From: Hyphomicrobiaceae bacterium
GTDB lineage: Bacteria; Pseudomonadota; Alphaproteobacteria; Rhizobiales; Hyphomicrobiaceae
DNA length: 9,216 bases
Assembly (NCBI GenBank): GCA_013214245.1
Contig: JABSQE010000060.1
Location: forward strand, 1-9,216
Direction of reading: 5' to 3'
This document shows, one piece after another, positions 6,866 to 9,216 of the stretch; positions within the stretch are counted from its first letter, which is position 1, and each line of letters opens with the position of its first letter. The translations under genes were made by a program, and so were the position numbers. The notes below the pieces were generated by a model. It was not told the origin of the DNA and did no database searches. It saw nothing but the letters and a program-made list of their open reading frames with translations.

Positions 6866-8068
6866 CTATTGTAAATTATCACAGAATATTTTGATTCGCG
6901 AGCACGCTTCATTTAGCAACTCGGTAGAAGTTGCATATGAAATGCGCATGTTCGGACCAAGACCAAATGCTGAACCATGAACACCAGCGACACCTTTGCT
7001 ATTTAGCAACTCCATAACAAAGTCTTCATCCGTTTTTATTATTCGACCAGATGGTGTCGATTTTCCAATTAATTCTCTAAATGAAGGATAAACATAGAAG
7101 GCGCCTTCAGGAGTGGCACAAGACATGCCAGTTATTTGGTTAAGCATTGATACTACTAGATCGCGGCGTTCTTTGAAAGTTTTACGAAACATCTTAAGGT
7201 GGTCACGTGGACCATTCAAGGCCTGAACAGCGGCCCATTGTGCGATACTACAATTTCCAGAGGTCTGCTGTCCCTGAAGTGTTTCCATAGCCTTGATCAG
7301 ATGTGTTGGTCCAGCACCAAAGCCAAGCCGCCAGCCGGTCATTGCATAAGCTTTTGACAGACCGTTCACGGTTAGCGTGCGCTCATATAAGCTCGGCTCA
7401 ACCTGCGCTACTGTCACAAATTCATGGTCGCCATAAATAAGGTGCTCATAAATGTCATCAGAAAGAACCCAAACGTGATCTTGCTCAACAATCACGTCTG
7501 TAATCGACTTAAGCTCTTCGTAACTGTAAGCAGCACCCGTTGGATTGGAAGGCGAATTTAAGATGATCCATTTAGTCCGTGGCGTGATAGCACTTTTTAA
7601 ATTTTCTGGTTTCAGTTTAAAATTGTCTTCTTCGTGTGCAGTTACAATTACACACTTTCCGCCACACAAAGCTATTATCTCTGGGTAACTGACCCAATAC
7701 GGGGCAACACAGATTACTTCATCACCTGGATTCAATGTTGCCATGAGCGCATTAAAAATAACTTGCTTACCGCCGTTGCTGATAATTACCTGATTCATAT
7801 TGTAGTGAAGAGAATTATCACGTTGCAGCTTAGCAGCTACCGCCTCACGTAATTGTGAGATTCCCGCAACAGGAGTGTATTTGGTTTCTCCTCGCCGAGC
7901 CGCAAGAATTGCTGCTTCTTTTATGTGATCTGGCGTATCAAAATCAGGTTCACCAACTGCTAGGGATATAACGTCCCTTCCCTGGGATTTCAAATCCCTC
8001 GCCAATTGAGTGAGAGCTATCGTCGCAGAAGGCTTTATTCGACTGAGCGCGTTAGATATGAAGCTCAT
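6866..8068 (-). CDS. aatA: Aspartate aminotransferase, class I, Rhizobium AatA type
   Basis: A PLP-dependent enzyme moving the amino group between aspartate/glutamate and their 2-oxo acids. Relatives in this subgroup (AspAT 1-beta) can also transaminate prephenate to arogenate, so a role in phenylalanine/tyrosine synthesis is possible. The 400-residue length is typical. Key residues are present: substrate-entry segment SRIKPSATIAL (9-19), GEPDFDTP (39-46), Trp125 stacking on PLP in PYWVSYPE, Asn175 in SPSNPTG, Asp204 and Tyr207 in SDDIYEHL, the Schiff-base Lys239 in LSKAYAMTGWR, and Arg376 in MRISYAT binding the substrate carboxylate. The ATG start has AAGGA (8075-8079) 6 nt upstream. The gene is intact and monocistronic in appearance. 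I am confident of the family; substrate range is from family knowledge only. Confidence 0.95.
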   Translation of the reverse strand: MSFISNALSRIKPSATIALTQLARDLKSQGRDVISLAVGEPDFDTPDHIKEAAILAARRGETKYTPVAGISQLREAVAAKLQRDNSLHYNMNQVIISNGGKQVIFNALMATLNPGDEVICVAPYWVSYPEIIALCGGKCVIVTAHEEDNFKLKPENLKSAITPRTKWIILNSPSNPTGAAYSYEELKSITDVIVEQDHVWVLSDDIYEHLIYGDHEFVTVAQVEPSLYERTLTVNGLSKAYAMTGWRLGFGAGPTHLIKAMETLQGQQTSGNCSIAQWAAVQALNGPRDHLKMFRKTFKERRDLVVSMLNQITGMSCATPEGAFYVYPSFRELIGKSTPSGRIIKTDEDFVMELLNSKGVAGVHGSAFGLGPNMRISYATSTELLNEACSRIKIFCDNLQ

Positions 8069-8079
8069 AAAATATCCTT

Positions 8080-8108
8080 ATTATAAAACTTAGTAAATTA
8101 CTTATCAA
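8080..8108 (-). promoter_or_regulatory. Candidate sigma70 promoter of aatA
   Basis: On the minus strand, TTGATA (8108-8103) and a perfect TATAAT (8085-8080) are separated by 17 bp, one mismatch from the housekeeping consensus. The -10 box directly abuts the AAGGA ribosome site. Initiation at the usual 6-8 nt downstream would fall near 8073, leaving a leader of only about 5 nt without the Shine-Dalgarno. Either the mRNA is nearly leaderless, or the true promoter lies upstream and this match is a chance product of AT-rich sequence. Confidence 0.45.
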
Positions 8109-8201
8109 CTGTTGCTTTAACTAACTTTTAACAAACCAGAGGTTAAACTAAGAGGCATAATCAACTGGCTAAAACTTGACAATCTAAATACCAATGATTG
8201 C

Positions 8202-8261
8202 TCAAAATCGTTGATTTTTAAACTGGCACTCACTTTTTTCGAATATTTCATTTATGGACAT
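8202..8261 (-). other. Short ORF (19 codons) with a strong ribosome site
   Basis: ATG at 8261 is preceded by AAGGAG (8273-8278) at 11 nt, the same motif and spacing as pstA, and opens MSINEIFEKSECQFKNQRF before a TGA at 8202-8204. I do not recognise the peptide. It could be the surviving front of a lost gene, a small protein or leader peptide ahead of aatA on the same strand, or chance. The match to the ribosome site is the only positive evidence. Confidence 0.25.
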
Positions 8262-8432
8262 AATAACAGAAGCTCCTTCACACGCCTCATGCAAACAGTT
8301 GCTACTTAGTACATTATGCTGTATTAAGCAACTCATTCGCTTATATGTTTAGAATGTCAGATTAAATCATGTATATTGATTTGTAATAGTACAACAACTC
8401 AAAACACTGAAACAATTGTAGATGGACTATAG

Positions 8433-9122
8433 CTAAGATTTCGAAATGTTTAGTAGGAACTTATCTGCAATATCGATACCACTACAAAAGGCGTTCTCAA
8501 CATTAGGACCAAGACACCAGTCGCCGGCCAGCCCAAGCTGTAGTTCATTGTCAAAAAGTGAAAGCTCTCCTAAAGGGATATTAACTCGGGCGTAACGCCA
8601 TCTATGTCCATTGAGACGCAAAAGATTCTCATGAGAGAGTTCGTTTAGGAGCAAAAATTCGCGCGCAAGTTCATTAGCAAACTGTGAATAATCACACTCT
8701 AAGTAAGCAGAACTCCAGGCCGGCGTCGCGTGCACAACCCAGCAAGATAAATTAGCGGCACACTTTCCATTCTCAACTTGCTCTATTTGGCGCCAAACCT
8801 GCGGGTGATTTTCCAAGCTCGCATATCTAAAATCAGGCTTATTACCTTCTAGAACAATCATAGCAGTCAAACACGGCTCATATTTAACAGAATCTAAAAT
8901 TCTGTACCAACAAGGCTTTGTAGTCATTACAAGATTTCGAGCTTGCGGCGCTGGAATGCAAACAGCGACCGAATCAAACGGTCCGTACTCCTGATTGTTC
9001 GATGATTGAAGCTGCCAACTATTAGATTCTCTTTTGATTTCACAAATTTCAACAGACTGATAAAGATCTAGTTCACTAGTCAAAGGCTTTAGAAGGCTAT
9101 TCATGTGAGGCAACCCAACTAG
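8433..9122 (-). pseudogene. FAD-dependent amine-oxidase-like oxidoreductase, N-terminus lost
   Basis: The last two thirds of a predicted NAD/FAD-dependent oxidoreductase (COG3380 type, distantly related to renalase), a family of about 310-330 residues. The surviving frame shows the family landmarks: VGLPHMNSL where relatives have 'VGvPGMsaL', IPAPQA, CWVVHATPAWS, HRWRYA and the FAD-contacting C-terminal GDWCLGPNVENAFCSG. The roughly 100 N-terminal residues with the GxGxxG dinucleotide fold are absent. A TTG at 9113 could start a 226-codon frame, but homology continues through 'VG' just upstream of it, so that TTG is not the original start. At about 9120-9122 the homology ends and GC-rich, unrelated sequence begins; the frame closes at a TAA at 9180-9182. 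Without the FAD-binding half the product is very unlikely to work. The missing half could lie beyond the window edge. Confidence 0.78.
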
Positions 9123-9174
9123 AGGAGCGTCAGGGGGGCCGGGGCCGTGCGGGGTCTGGGGCAGATCCCCAGCG
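9122..9174. repeat. GC-rich hairpin block, probable short interspersed repeat
   Basis: About 53 bp at roughly 79% G+C (42 of 53 by hand count) set abruptly in AT-rich DNA. It contains a perfect 6-bp inverted repeat CTGGGG/CCCCAG with a 5-nt loop (9156-9172), an alternative GGGGTCTG/CAGATCCCC pairing, and G-runs before it (GGGGGGCCGGGGCC). 'GGGGTCTGGGGCAGA-CCCCAG'-like hairpins occur as dispersed palindromic repeats in some high-GC alphaproteobacteria; that is recalled, not searched. Its left edge coincides with the break in the oxidoreductase gene. The right edge is unclear: from 9175 the sequence is AT-rich again, but may still belong to the element. No transposase is visible. Confidence 0.55.
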
Positions 9175-9216
9175 AAATTTTAGAGTTTTTAACGCATAAA
9201 AGACTGAATTTTGAGA

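Larger units (their letters stand above)
8069..8432. other. Intergenic region upstream of aatA (364 bp)
   Basis: AT-rich gap between the oxidoreductase remnant and aatA. It holds the candidate aatA promoter at its low end, a short ORF with a strong ribosome site at 8202-8261 (listed separately) and a small A/T hairpin (AAAATC/GATTTT, 8204-8218). I see no RNA gene, convincing terminator or recognisable protein remnant. Confidence 0.5.

Noticed and set aside
9111..9113. TTG at 9113 as a real start of a shorter working oxidoreductase
   Set aside because: Family homology continues upstream of it (VG before LPHM), no ribosome site precedes it, and the product would lack the FAD-binding fold.

Overview
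The window looks like a piece of an AT-rich alphaproteobacterial chromosome that is undergoing reductive decay. The proteins are alphaproteobacterial in character. PstA and PstC carry the long N-terminal extensions typical of that group, the aminotransferase closely resembles the Rhizobium-type AatA, and the oxidoreductase fragment belongs to a proteobacterial FAD family. Intact genes fill only about two thirds of the window, and the gaps hold at least one recognisable dead gene. This pattern fits a host-associated, genome-reducing member of the Rhodospirillales or a relative (for example a 'Candidatus Endolissoclinum'-like symbiont). That placement is inference; nothing here proves the species.

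Every recognised gene is on the minus strand, so the biological order runs from high to low coordinates. From 4258 down to 1 lies the high-affinity phosphate importer pstS-pstC-pstA-pstB. PstS is the periplasmic binding protein, PstC and PstA form the membrane channel, and PstB is the ATPase, cut by the window edge after 37 codons. pstC-pstA-pstB are tightly packed (1-bp overlap, then a 19-bp gap), while about 300 bp separate pstS from pstC. No phoR kinase gene lies upstream of pstS and I found no convincing Pho box.

From 4259 to 5787 there is no intact gene. The half nearer the hydrolase (5218-5585) is the corpse of a TerB/J-domain (DjlA-like) co-chaperone gene, still readable in two frames with several stops and a broken HPD motif. 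The remainder is very AT-rich sequence with nothing convincing beyond a doubtful short ORF.

From 5788 to 8068 are two apparently intact genes: an alpha/beta hydrolase of unknown substrate with a complete catalytic triad, and aatA, an aspartate/prephenate-type aminotransferase with all key PLP-site residues. aatA is preceded by a near-consensus sigma70 promoter that overlaps its Shine-Dalgarno region.

From 8433 to the right edge is the C-terminal two thirds of an FAD-dependent amine-oxidase-like protein. Its N-terminal FAD-binding part is cut off exactly where a short, strikingly GC-rich, hairpin-forming block begins. This looks like a small repeat element inserted in, or replacing the front of, the gene.

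I see no CRISPR array, phage, defence system, rRNA or tRNA. The most interesting signals are the two decaying genes and the GC-rich block.
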